64,000 bases of DNA from Streptacidiphilus fuscans (GCF_015690355.1 NZ_JADPRT010000013.1:62001-126000); one strand, 5' to 3'. Shown: positions 32,739-41,302, counted from the first letter of the stretch. Made by a program: numbers and translations. The notes: a model not told the origin generated them from the letters alone.

Positions 32739-34870
32739 CCACATCCCTCACCGCCGCCGACCCCGCCGCCGAGGCGGCTGGCTTCCCGGACTGGGGACAG
32801 GCCGGCGCGAACGCCGTCGCCGCCGTCCCGGACGAGGCCGTCGACGCCTACTGGCGGGCCCTCAACTACCTGTCCGCCGCACAGCTCTACCTCGCGGACA
32901 ACGCGCGCATGGCCCGGCCGCTGCGGCACGAGGACCTCAAGGCCAGCCCGCGCGGCCACTGGGGCGTCTGCCCGCCGGTGAACTATCTGCTCGCCCACCT
33001 CGGACCGCTCACCGCCCACCGTCCGCCCGGTTCGGAGCTGCTGGTGCTGCACGGCGCCGGACATGCCGGGCCGTCCGCGCTCGCGCACGCCTACCTCAAC
33101 CAGAACCTGCCCCCGACCGGCAGCGGGACCTGGTCGATCGCCGCTCTGCGAACCCTGGTCGGAGGTTTCCCCGACCCCGGCCGGTTCGGCTCCGAGGTCA
33201 CCCCGCTGATCCCGGGCGTCCGCCACACCGGCGGGCAGCTCGGCCCCGCGCTCTCCGTTGCCCAGGGCATGGCCCTGGACGCCCCGCACCGGCTGGTCGT
33301 CCCGTTGATCGGCGACGGCGAGCTGGAGACCGGAGCCACCGCGGCGGCCTGGCTCGCCCGCCGGGCCCTCCTCGGCACGGGCGAGCACGGGACGGTGCTG
33401 CCGGTCGTGCTGGCCAACGGCCTGCGGATGGGCGGCCCCTCCCTGCTGGCAGGCCTGACCGGCGAGGAGATCACGGCCTACTTCACCGGGCTCGGCTACC
33501 AGCCACTCATCGCCGACGGCAGCGACCTGCCAGCCTTCCGCCGCCTGCTCGCCGACGCACTCGCCTCCCTGCAGCCGCTCGCCGGGGCGGGCCCGCAGCC
33601 GGTGGTGGTGCTGACCATGCCCAAGGGAAAAACAGGGCCCGAACAGGTGGGCGGGCGGCAGATCGCCGGGACACCAGCGGTCCACAAGACGCCGCTGGCG
33701 AACCCGCTGGAGAACGACGACGAGTTCGCCGCGCTCGCTACCTGGCTCGCCTCCTACCGGCCGACCGAACTGCTGACCGCCCAGGGACGCCCGTCTGAGC
33801 TGGTCCGCCAGGCCCTGCCCGGCCCCGCCGCCGAGCCGCCCGCGGCGGGGCCCGCGGTGATCCGGCAGCGGCAATCCTGGTCGGACGTGAGCGCGGTCGT
33901 CCGGGCCCGTGCCGAGCATCCCGGCTTCCGGCTGTTCAGCCCCGACGAGATCGCCTCCAACCGGCTCAGCCTCTCCCCGGACGGGAGCACTCCCGACTGG
34001 GCGGTGGAGATCCTCAACGAGGAGATCTGCCACGCTTGGCTGCAGGGCTACACCGAGACCGGCCGGGACGCCCTGCTGGCGACCTACGAGGCGTTCGCCC
34101 CGGTCAACACCAGCCTGCTGGTCCAGCACCTCAAGCACCGCAACCTGCGCCACGCGGCCGGGCACGCGAACCTGCCGTCGGTGAACTACCTGATCACCTC
34201 GCTCGGCTGGCGCAACACCTACACCCACCAGAACCCGGGGCTGGCCTCGGCGATGCTCGAACTCGAAGACCCGTCGGTGCACATCTACGCCCCCGCCGAC
34301 GCCACCCGGGCCGCCGCCGTCCTCGCCGCGATGCTCACCAGCCGCGACCGCGTCAACTTCCTGATCACCGACAAGCACAGCGGTGTGAGCTTCCCGCCCG
34401 GCCCGTTCCGCGACGAGCTCACCCGCGGGGCCGCCATCTGGCCGCACCTGTCCTTCGGCCGCGGCACCCCGGACCTGGTCCTGGCCTCCGCCGGGGACAT
34501 CCCGGCCCGTCAACTCGCCGAGACCGCACGCGAGCTCCGCCGCATCCGGGCCGCCACTACGATCCGATACCTGCACATCAACGACCTCACCGTCCTGGGC
34601 CCGGCCGGGACCTGGCCGGCCGCCCTGACACGGCAGGCGTTCACCGACCTGTTCGGCGCCGACTGCCCCGTCCTGCTGGCCGTCCCCACCTTCCCCGGCG
34701 CCGTCCGCGCGCTGCTCGCGGCCCGTGGCGAGGCAGACCGCTTCCACGTGGTCGGCTACCGCGACCCCGGCCGCCCCACCAGCAACGGGGCCCTGCTCGA
34801 ACACGCCGGCCTGTCCGTCCCGGTCCTGTCCGCCCGCGCGACCCGACTCATCGAGGAGCACCGCCGATGA
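32735..34870 (+). CDS. Phosphoketolase-like, thiamine diphosphate-dependent enzyme
   Basis: 711 residues, GTG start overlapping the previous stop (GTGA). Phosphoketolases split xylulose- or fructose-phosphate to acetyl phosphate plus an aldose phosphate. Matches in order are YWRALNYLSAAQLYL, LHGAGHAGPSALAHA (105-119), FGSEVTPLIPGVRHTGGQLG, the ThDP/Mg loop GDGELETGATAAAW near 190, MPKGKTGPEQVGGRQI, FSPDEIASNRL, and WRNTYTHQNPG. It is about 90 residues shorter than typical Xfp, and several loops differ (NGLRMGGPS for NGYKI-type). It may therefore act on another ketose or acyl acceptor. Confidence 0.82.
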   Translation: MTTSLTAADPAAEAAGFPDWGQAGANAVAAVPDEAVDAYWRALNYLSAAQLYLADNARMARPLRHEDLKASPRGHWGVCPPVNYLLAHLGPLTAHRPPGSELLVLHGAGHAGPSALAHAYLNQNLPPTGSGTWSIAALRTLVGGFPDPGRFGSEVTPLIPGVRHTGGQLGPALSVAQGMALDAPHRLVVPLIGDGELETGATAAAWLARRALLGTGEHGTVLPVVLANGLRMGGPSLLAGLTGEEITAYFTGLGYQPLIADGSDLPAFRRLLADALASLQPLAGAGPQPVVVLTMPKGKTGPEQVGGRQIAGTPAVHKTPLANPLENDDEFAALATWLASYRPTELLTAQGRPSELVRQALPGPAAEPPAAGPAVIRQRQSWSDVSAVVRARAEHPGFRLFSPDEIASNRLSLSPDGSTPDWAVEILNEEICHAWLQGYTETGRDALLATYEAFAPVNTSLLVQHLKHRNLRHAAGHANLPSVNYLITSLGWRNTYTHQNPGLASAMLELEDPSVHIYAPADATRAAAVLAAMLTSRDRVNFLITDKHSGVSFPPGPFRDELTRGAAIWPHLSFGRGTPDLVLASAGDIPARQLAETARELRRIRAATTIRYLHINDLTVLGPAGTWPAALTRQAFTDLFGADCPVLLAVPTFPGAVRALLAARGEADRFHVVGYRDPGRPTSNGALLEHAGLSVPVLSARATRLIEEHRR

Positions 34871-35730
34871 CCAGCACCATCCCGGTCCCGCCCGACCCGG
34901 ACGCTCTGGCGGCGTTCGACCGCGACAGCTACCTCATCCTTCGGAACGCAATCAGCCCCGAACTCCGCAAGAGGCTCGCCGAGGCGAGCGTGCGGCTGCT
35001 GGCCACGGGCCGCACGGCTGGCCGGGACCGCAGCACCGACGGCAAGGACGGCTTCCGCGGCGTCGTCGCCATGGACGACACGTTCCTGCCGCTGGTCGCC
35101 AACCCGGCCGTCCTGCCCACCGTGGTCGGACTGCTCAGCCCGAACCTGCACCTGATGTCCAGCAACCTGATCTACATGCCGTCCATCCCGTCCGGCGGCA
35201 CACGCACCATCCGCGTCCCCGAACGGCACGGCTGGCACCGCGACATGGCCTCCGCCACCCGCGACCTCGGCCCCGAGAAGGTCCCCCGGCTCGCGATCAA
35301 GGCCGCCTACTACCTCAGCGACATCACCCCCGACGCCGGGATCACCATGGTCCTGCCCGGCAGCGGCAACGACCCCGGCCCTGTCACCGTCCCCCAGGGC
35401 GCCATCGACCCGCCCCGCGCCATCACCCCCGACCTCGGACCCTGCGATGTCCTGCTGTTCGAGAACCGCACCTGGCACGCTGGCGGCCTCAACACCTCCG
35501 GTCACCCCCGCCTAGCCGTGATGATGCAATACGGCTACCGCTGGCTCGCCAGTCTCGACGACGCCGCCCCGCACCTGCGCGAACGCCCGGACCTCGACGA
35601 CACCGAACGCCAACTGCTGGGCACCCCCGACCGCAACCCGGATGGCTCGGTCACCCACGAAGGCGCCGGAGCCTGGGCCCTCCAGCAGTGGTGGGACGAC
35701 GTCAACTCCAATCCGCTGCATTCCTCCTGA
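34867..35730 (+). CDS. PhyH-family Fe(II)/2-oxoglutarate dioxygenase
   Basis: 287 residues. The facial triad HxD...H is H124-x-D126 in GWHRDMAS and His204 in RTWHAGGLN, and Arg215 (GHPRLAVMM) is placed to bind 2-oxoglutarate. The N-terminal FDRDSYLILRNAISPE matches the phytanoyl-CoA dioxygenase fold, which in secondary metabolism hydroxylates, halogenates or epimerises small substrates. HxD rather than HxG/A argues for hydroxylation rather than halogenation. ATG overlaps the upstream stop (ATGA), so it is translated with the phosphoketolase-like enzyme. Confidence 0.85.
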   Translation: MTSTIPVPPDPDALAAFDRDSYLILRNAISPELRKRLAEASVRLLATGRTAGRDRSTDGKDGFRGVVAMDDTFLPLVANPAVLPTVVGLLSPNLHLMSSNLIYMPSIPSGGTRTIRVPERHGWHRDMASATRDLGPEKVPRLAIKAAYYLSDITPDAGITMVLPGSGNDPGPVTVPQGAIDPPRAITPDLGPCDVLLFENRTWHAGGLNTSGHPRLAVMMQYGYRWLASLDDAAPHLRERPDLDDTERQLLGTPDRNPDGSVTHEGAGAWALQQWWDDVNSNPLHSS

Positions 35731-35772
35731 AGAGCCACAAACTGACTCCGCGTCCGAGACAGACTGGTGACC

Positions 35773-36573
35773 ATGACCGCCTACACGCCCGACGAACTGT
35801 TCGCCTCCACCGCCCCCTACTACGCGAAATACCGGCCCGGCTACGACCCGAAGCTCTACAACCTGCTCAAGGAGAAGTTCGAGCTCGACGGCACCCAGCG
35901 CGTTCTGGACCTCGGCACCGGCACCGGCGTCCTCGCCCTCCCACTCGCCCGACTGGTCGGCGAGGTCATCGCCGTCGACCCCGAGCCCGGCATGCTCACC
36001 GAGGGCCGCAAGCTCGCCAACGAGGCGGGCATCACCAACATCACCTGGCTCCAGGGCGACTCCACCACCCTCCACACCCTGGACCTCGCGCCCGTGCTGC
36101 TCACAGTGATGGGCGCCGCGTTCCACTGGACCGACCGCGACCAGCTTCTCAAGGACCTCGACCACCTCATCGCCCCCAGCGGGGCGGTCGTCCTCGCCTC
36201 AGGCGGGGCCCCCGGCGACGTCGAACCCGCCCCCTGGCTGGAGGTGATCACCGAGGTCCGCACCCGCTACCTCGGCCCCGAGCGACGGGCCGGCTCCAGC
36301 ACCTACAGCCACCCCAAGGAACGCCACCAGGACGTCGTCGCCCGTTCCCCGTTCTCGAAGATCGAGATCGCCCGCTGGGACCGCACCCTCACCCGCACCC
36401 TGGACGAGGTCATTGGCCTGCAGTTCTCCTACAGCTACAGCAGCCCCGCCCAACTCGGCGGTCAAAAGGACGCATTCGAACGCGACTTGCGCGAAGCCCT
36501 CACCGCCTTCAACCCCGAAGGCCGCTTTGACGAGATCGTCCGCACCGAAGCGATCATCGCCAGCCGCCCCTGA
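35773..36573 (+). CDS. Class I SAM-dependent methyltransferase
   Basis: 266 residues. Motif I is RVLDLGTGTGVLALPLA near residue 43, followed by the acidic EVIAVDPEPGMLTEGRK, then LQGDSTTLHTL and AFHWTDRDQLLKDLDHLIAPSGAVVLASGG. The start YAKYRPGYDPKLYNLLKEKF is typical of small-molecule methyltransferases of the Methyltransf_11 group. It is the last enzyme gene of the operon, 42 bp after the dioxygenase. Start ATG 35773, or GTG 35767. The methyl acceptor is unknown. Confidence 0.85.
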   Translation: MTAYTPDELFASTAPYYAKYRPGYDPKLYNLLKEKFELDGTQRVLDLGTGTGVLALPLARLVGEVIAVDPEPGMLTEGRKLANEAGITNITWLQGDSTTLHTLDLAPVLLTVMGAAFHWTDRDQLLKDLDHLIAPSGAVVLASGGAPGDVEPAPWLEVITEVRTRYLGPERRAGSSTYSHPKERHQDVVARSPFSKIEIARWDRTLTRTLDEVIGLQFSYSYSSPAQLGGQKDAFERDLREALTAFNPEGRFDEIVRTEAIIASRP

Positions 36574-36595
36574 CCAACGCCAGGAAGCAGAGCGA

Positions 36596-36742
36596 ATGGG
36601 ATTGGGGGGCGGGGTGAGTCGAGCGCGAGGCGATTTCCACAGTCGCGTCCTGTCCTCGATCGTGCGCTCGGCGATCGAGTCGCTCCGCACCGAGTACCGA
36701 AAGGTGTCTCCCAAGGAACTGGCCAAGTACAAGGCCGGGTGA
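36596..36742 (+). CDS. Small basic protein, 48 aa
   Basis: ATG 36596 to TGA 36742, with AGGAAG about 10 nt upstream and 22 bp after the methyltransferase stop, so it may belong to the operon. The sequence is basic and helical in its second half (SSIVRSAIESLRTEYRKVSP). No family recognised. Confidence 0.35.
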   Translation: MGLGGGVSRARGDFHSRVLSSIVRSAIESLRTEYRKVSPKELAKYKAG

Positions 36743-36772
36743 CCGCTTGCCCACCTGCTCGTTTGACGTGGC

Positions 36773-36949
36773 ATGACGTGCATCTGCCCTGCCCCCGCTC
36801 GTGACTTGTGCCCTGACTGCCTCGGCTGGGGATACCAGCGCGGCACGTCGGGCGAGGACCGGCCAAACTGTCCGCGCTGCCACGGCCACGGCGGGCAGCA
36901 GCCGCACGACCTGCAGTGCCCGATGTGGGAGCTGCACCCCGCGCAGTGA
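36773..36949 (+). CDS. Small zinc-ribbon protein with DnaJ-like CxxCxGxG motifs, 58 aa
   Basis: ATG 36773 to TGA 36949. Two CxxCxGxG-type units are visible, CPDCLGWGY and CPRCHGHGG, with further cysteines at CIC and near the C-terminus (QCPMWELH). This is the repeat used by the DnaJ zinc-finger domain to bind two zinc ions, here without a J domain. It may be a small metal-binding or protein-binding factor following the operon. Confidence 0.5.
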   Translation: MTCICPAPARDLCPDCLGWGYQRGTSGEDRPNCPRCHGHGGQQPHDLQCPMWELHPAQ

Positions 36950-37621
36950 TGGTCACCGTTCGGCAAAGCGTCGGTGGCCACGCATATGCCTGCGGCAAAG
37001 TGAGAGTCGCCCCGTCGCCCCTGGAATCCACACCCCGCGGCGGGGCACGGGCCCGGTGCTGCATGCGCGCCGGGGCCCACTCGCGTTCATGGCCGGACTG
37101 TGCCCACCGGGCAGTCGAAAAGGGGTACGGCAGCCCGACCAATAACCGCCGCACCCCCTTTGAGTCCGCGACCGACAGGGAGCAGGCACGGACACCCCGA
37201 CCCCGCGACCGTCGAAGAGGTGACTGCTGGACGGTCGCGGGCAGATCCGAGGCCGGGCCTTGCGGTGCACACGCGAAGGCCCGGCGAGTCCGTCGTCCTG
37301 GAGCCAGAAAGCGGACTCGCGACCAGTGTCGACTCGGGGCTGAATGGATGCCGGGCGGACACGCGGCCATCACCCGAACGCTCAGCGGTAAGTGGGGCGT
37401 GACGGTCGAGCACAGATCCGTCACGCCCCATCTGGCTCGCGACCCTGCCCAAGCGCGAGCCTTGTCCACCCGACCCCAGAGGCGAACAGAAACGATTCTG
37501 CAAGATCAACTAGCAAGGCAGTCGCAGGCACGCCCGTGATCACCTGAACGGCGCAATCCGACACCCGCGCACAAGAACACAACCAGCGCCTGGCCCACGT
37601 CACGGACATCAGGTGCCCCGG
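36950..37621. other. 670-bp gap, one strong hairpin
   Basis: No supported gene; open frames on both strands lack recognisable domains and have poor codon bias. A 13-bp perfect inverted repeat, TGGGGCGTGACGG (37393-37405) and CCGTCACGCCCCA (37418-37430), has a 12-nt loop and may be a terminator or operator. This stretch follows the cargo operon and may be a scar of its acquisition. Confidence 0.4.
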
Positions 37622-37861
37622 TCAGACCAGCGGGTCTCCGCCCAGGCCGTACTTCTCCCGCCGACGCACCCCGCGATGCAGCATCTGGCACCGGCGACAC
37701 AGTCCGCCGGTGTGGGGCATTTCGTCGATCGGTCGCGTTCGCGCGGCTGGCGCGAGGGGGCTGCCGCACAGGCTCCAGCTGTCCCCCTCGGGAACGATGT
37801 GCCAGGTGCGGACAGCCCGGAACTCGTACTCGGCTTTCAGTTCGTGGGTCATCAGGCTCAC
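37622..37861 (-). CDS. Small cysteine-rich (zinc-binding-type) protein
   Basis: 79 residues. The pattern TWHIVPEGDSWSLCGSPL followed by GGLCRRCQML gives C-x(n)-CxxC plus a conserved His, typical of small streptomycete proteins probably binding one zinc. Such genes are common on actinomycete plasmids and integrative elements. Start GTG 37861. Function unknown. Confidence 0.5.
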   Translation of the reverse strand: MSLMTHELKAEYEFRAVRTWHIVPEGDSWSLCGSPLAPAARTRPIDEMPHTGGLCRRCQMLHRGVRRREKYGLGGDPLV

Positions 37862-38069
37862 CTGCCCGGTTCTTGCCTTGAGCTTCCGCCACTGGCTGCG
37901 GACAGACTTGGGCCTTTCGATCCTGGTGTCCTGCTGATTGGACCCTCACAACAGCCCAAAGGGCCTCACTCCTGGGACCTACACCGCGCACGCTGAACGT
38001 CCGGTCGCCGCGGAGTGTTGGCGGGCGGATCCTGGAACAGCTCGTGCCCCACGCTCCACGAGGGTGACC

Positions 38070-38630
38070 ATGAACCGCCGCCGATACGCCCTTCTTGCCG
38101 CGTCCGCCGTCCTCACTCTGCCGGTGGCGTGCTCCTCGTCGACCAACGCCCAGATGAGCACCTCGTCGCCGCCGACGGCCTCGGCCAGCCCGACCACCAT
38201 GAGCGGGAACGCGATCGGCGTCGGCCAGACCGCGACGTTCCAGTCTCAGTTTGCGGGCGAGCAGGGCACCACGATGCGGCTCGCCGTGACCAAGGTGGCG
38301 TACGTGTCCAGCGTGATGGACCTCGGCACGCCGCAGCCTGCGACGCGGGGCGTGCTGGTCCGGGTGACCATGACGGCAACGAACATCGGCTCCAACCCGG
38401 GCGTGTTCGACTCCGCGAACTTCCAGTGGGTCTCCCCCAGCGGCCAGGTCATCCCGAACGTCGACACGGCGGGAAGCGCACCGGACGCCATCCCCACGGT
38501 CACACTGCAGCCCGGCCAGCACGCATCAGGCGTTGCCACGTACGACGTCTCCGCGAAGGGCGGCCGGCTGGAGTATGTGATCTACACGGGGCAGTCGCCG
38601 CTCATCACGATCGACCTGCCACCTTCCTGA
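38070..38630 (+). CDS. Secreted lipoprotein with DUF4352-like immunoglobulin-fold domain
   Basis: 186 residues from ATG 38070. The signal peptide (MNRRRYALLAASAVLTLPVAC) ends in a lipobox LPVAC, so Cys is the lipidation site. A Ser/Thr/Pro linker follows, then a beta-sandwich pattern typical of DUF4352: GQTATFQSQ, LAVTKVAYV, RGVLVRVTMTATNIG and TVTLQPGQHASGVATYDVS. Such lipoproteins sit on the outer face of the membrane; the ligand is unknown. It is separate from the neighbouring transfer genes. Confidence 0.75.
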   Translation: MNRRRYALLAASAVLTLPVACSSSTNAQMSTSSPPTASASPTTMSGNAIGVGQTATFQSQFAGEQGTTMRLAVTKVAYVSSVMDLGTPQPATRGVLVRVTMTATNIGSNPGVFDSANFQWVSPSGQVIPNVDTAGSAPDAIPTVTLQPGQHASGVATYDVSAKGGRLEYVIYTGQSPLITIDLPPS

Positions 38631-38649
38631 CCGACCCTGTCACACCCAC

Positions 38650-38883
38650 CAGGTAGCGCGGCGAGCATGCGCCCGGATCGCTTCACCCAGCTCTTGCTCA
38701 CCGCCGCCCGCTCGCTGCCGGACACCACGGCCGAGGGCGTGGACGGGCGCGCGCTGGTCGATCTGGCCGCCGTGTCGTAGTTCCTCGGGGGCAAGGTAGC
38801 GGCTGGACCCGGGGAGTCGGTCGCCCGGGACGGTGACAGCGTCGCGTCGGACTCGGTCTGCAGGAATAGGTCGCATCCGGTCA
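38650..38883 (-). pseudogene. Broken copy of the kinase-like gene (internal deletion plus frameshift)
   Basis: Starting at ATG 38883 the frame reads MTGCDLFLQTESDATL, matching the first 16 residues of the gene at 22352-23164 (MPHCRLLHQAKSDAHL). It then jumps, in another frame, to VPGDRLPGSSRYLAPEELRH and GGQIDQRAPVHALGR, which equals residues about 185-219 of that gene. Roughly 170 codons, including the whole catalytic core, are missing and the frame is shifted, so it cannot be functional. Upstream DNA is also similar (GCGGGCTCTGCCATTCTCGC). Confidence 0.8.
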
Positions 38884-39022
38884 TGGCGCGAGAATGGCAG
38901 AGCCCGCCCACGCTGGGTGGCGGTTCACCGGCTCTTCGCCTCGTTCGCGTGGCCGTGGCCGCACTGGCCCAACCAGCCTCCGTGGCTCTCCAGTCCGTGG
39001 CGGTCCAGGTTCTGCTGCGATG

Positions 39023-39994
39023 TCAGCGCTTCCTTCGGGCCGGACTCGTCCCGTGTCCGTCGTGGTGAACCGTCGGCGCGGCTGGCCCGGGGGCAGAGCA
39101 CAGGGAGGTGAAGGTGCGGGCCGCATGGGTACGGAGGAGCATTCCGGGTGCCGGTGGGAGTGCTGCCGGAGGTGTCCAGCGCGGCGCATGACCGCGCAGC
39201 GGAACCTGCACCCAGGCCGTCCCCTCGCTCAGGGCCGGCGGCGTTGGAGGGTTGCTCGGCTCTGGGACGAGCCGGTTGGCCGCGGCACGGAGGAGTTGGG
39301 CGACGCGGGTGGTCCAGCGGTGGTTTTGGCGACGGCGTGGCGCCGCCGCCTCGGGGGCCTGGCTGGTGAGGCGCTGGCCGGGGAGCGGGTGGTGGATTGC
39401 GGGGCTGACCGTGGCGGGGACGTGGTGGGCGCCGAGATAGTCGGCCAGTTCGGTGGCGGCGGCCAGGGCCTGATCATGGGGTATGTCGAAGGGGAGGACG
39501 TACAGGCTGTGGCTGGGCAGGTAGTGGAAGCCGGAGCGTGTGATCAGCCGGTGGGTGTCGCCGTGGCCGGGGTCGGCGGTGGTGGCGGTGATGCCGAGCA
39601 CCGGGTGGCGGGTGATCACGACCGTCGGGTCGCCGCGCAGCGGTTCCGGGCCGGGGGTCTGATCGGGCGGCCTGTCCGGGTCAGGGACGAGAGCGGGCAT
39701 TGCGGCGACTTCGTAGCCTGCTTCGGTCAGGAGCCGGGCGCAGGTGGTGGCGACGTCGCTGCGTTGACCGGGGCTGACGTCGAGGAGGTGGAGGCGCTGG
39801 CCGCGCGGGCGGGTGAAGCCGAGCAGGACCAGGGCGTGGTCGGCGGCGGGGCTGGGCTGGTCGGGGGCGGCGGTGAGGTGGCCGTGGTCGTCAAGGCCAA
39901 GGGTGATCGTCAGGTCCGGGTTCGTGGTGGCTCCCGTGGTCAGCGGTGGCGGCAGTTCCGCGCGCCGGTGGGTGGCGATGTGGTGGTGGCTCAC
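39023..39994 (-). CDS. Hypothetical protein with two copies of a recurring element-specific domain
   Basis: 323 residues, GTG start. Residues about 25-105 and 120-200 are two divergent copies of a repeated domain. The copies carry ITLGLDDHGHLTAAP...LLGFTRP...ARLLTEAGYEVA and VVITRHPVLGITATT...SGFHYLP...ELADYLGAHHV. The C-terminal third is proline-rich with GTAWVQVPLRG, duplicated in a remnant at 24.7-25.0 kb. Related copies of the domain occur in the genes at 42750, 55267, 58511 and 58974. Function unknown. It lies upstream of the broken kinase copy. Confidence 0.55.
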   Translation of the reverse strand: MSHHHIATHRRAELPPPLTTGATTNPDLTITLGLDDHGHLTAAPDQPSPAADHALVLLGFTRPRGQRLHLLDVSPGQRSDVATTCARLLTEAGYEVAAMPALVPDPDRPPDQTPGPEPLRGDPTVVITRHPVLGITATTADPGHGDTHRLITRSGFHYLPSHSLYVLPFDIPHDQALAAATELADYLGAHHVPATVSPAIHHPLPGQRLTSQAPEAAAPRRRQNHRWTTRVAQLLRAAANRLVPEPSNPPTPPALSEGTAWVQVPLRGHAPRWTPPAALPPAPGMLLRTHAARTFTSLCSAPGPAAPTVHHDGHGTSPARRKR

Positions 39995-40652
39995 GCTTCG
40001 TCTTAGGCGGCCGGCCTGACTGCGGTCAGGGCAGGCGCAGGTCGCGGCCGGGGGGCGGATGATGGCTCGCCCGGACGGTGCGCGCGAGCCGTTCGAGGTT
40101 TCCTCCGAGGTGGCGCCAGCGGTGGGCAGTTCGGAGGCTGCTGGGCGGCTGGGTGCGAGTCTGGGTGCAGTTGTCTGCGGACGGACGGATGATCAGGGCG
40201 TGTGCGGGATCGATTGTTTGCCCCTGGGTAGGGCGGTCCGCCAGACCACAGCGGACCGGCGGGCGGACCAGCCCCGCCGCGTCCGCTGAGGGGAAGGTCG
40301 GCGCATGCTGCGCTCCGATGGACAGCGGACGGGCATACCGGGGGGCTCGTGCGGACGCTGTCTTCCCTGCTGCCTGCGGCCATTGTGGGGACGCGGATAG
40401 CGCTCTCCTCATCCGAACACCAGGAGTGCGCCGGCCTGCGGATGTCCGGCGCGCACTGTCTGCGCACCTCAAGACAGAATCGGCGGACAGGATTCCGGTT
40501 TGATGCCCCTCTGCCAGCGCACGGAGGACCGCCTCCCTGGCCATCCAGCCGGGCGTGACCCAGTGTTGGCGGACGGACGCGTTGTTTCCCCGTCCAGTCG
40601 TCCGGAGGGAGCATCGCTGCGTTGTCCGGGACGGACGGGGGATCTCGGAGTG
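39995..40652. other. Intergenic region rich in GCGGAC motifs
   Basis: About 660 bp between two minus-strand genes. A 172-aa minus-strand frame (40026-40544) has no recognisable domain and no good ribosome site, so I do not call it. The region's feature is the cluster of short repeats listed separately. Confidence 0.4.
40177..40574. repeat. Cluster of nine GCGGAC/GTCCGC hexamers (iteron-like)
   Basis: Copies start at 40177, 40236 (inverted), 40251, 40263, 40281 (inverted), 40325, 40351, 40483 and 40569. By a rough base-composition estimate fewer than one would be expected in 400 bp. Several share an extended (G/A)GCGGAC(G/C)G context. The cluster lies in a non-coding stretch of a conjugative element with ParB-like genes, so an origin, partition or transfer site is possible. 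Confidence 0.4.
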
Positions 40653-41255
40653 TCAGTGCGACCGTACCTGCACGCGGCCGGTGCCGCGCGCGGACGGCCG
40701 TGCGTGCTGTGCACCGGCCACGAGTGCGGTTCGCCGCCAGATCCGACCGGTCCGGTCCTCGTGGAGGGCGGGGGTTTGCTCCCAGGCGGCAGCGGTGCCG
40801 AGCTGCTCCCAGCGGCGCAGATCGTCGTGGTAGCCGGGGAGTATGCGCCGGGCGATGAGCCGGGCGGCACGTGCTGGATCTGCGGGCACGGTGATGCCGT
40901 TGGCGGTGCGAGGAGGGTGGGCGAGTTCGACCGCCCACGACGGGACCAGAGCGGACACGACGTTGGGTGCGCGGCGGTGCGCGGCGAGGGGTCGGCGCAG
41001 GAGGAGGAGTTGCTGGTCGCTTGGGCCGCGTAGCACGTGGGCGCCGTCGCGTTGGACGAAGTCGTACAGGGCCTGCTCGGCGATGCCGTGGTCCAGGAGC
41101 CTTTCGATGACGTCGATGCGAATGCCGTGGTGGTCGAGGTCGAGGTGGGTGCTCGTCCACGCGCCAGGCAGGCGTTGTGCGATGGCGGTCGCCAGCGCCC
41201 CGAGCTGTGCGCCGGGGCCCGGCTGCCTCGGCGGTAGGAAGTCAGAGGGATGCAT
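40653..41255 (-). CDS. Hypothetical element protein
   Basis: 200 residues from ATG 41255 (MHPSDFLPPRQPGPG). Soluble; the middle contains DLDHHGIRIDVIERLLDHGIAEQALYDFVQRDGAHVLRGPSDQQLLLLRRPLAAH. I recognise no family. The longer upstream open frame is rejected because its first 170 residues are arginine/proline-rich shadow of the next gene. It is the probable last gene of the minus-strand transfer-region operon. Confidence 0.5.
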   Translation of the reverse strand: MHPSDFLPPRQPGPGAQLGALATAIAQRLPGAWTSTHLDLDHHGIRIDVIERLLDHGIAEQALYDFVQRDGAHVLRGPSDQQLLLLRRPLAAHRRAPNVVSALVPSWAVELAHPPRTANGITVPADPARAARLIARRILPGYHDDLRRWEQLGTAAAWEQTPALHEDRTGRIWRRTALVAGAQHARPSARGTGRVQVRSH

Positions 41256-41302
41256 GGTCAGCGGCGCCTCCCCGGGCGAGGTGTCGACGCGGCGCGTGCT
41301 GG

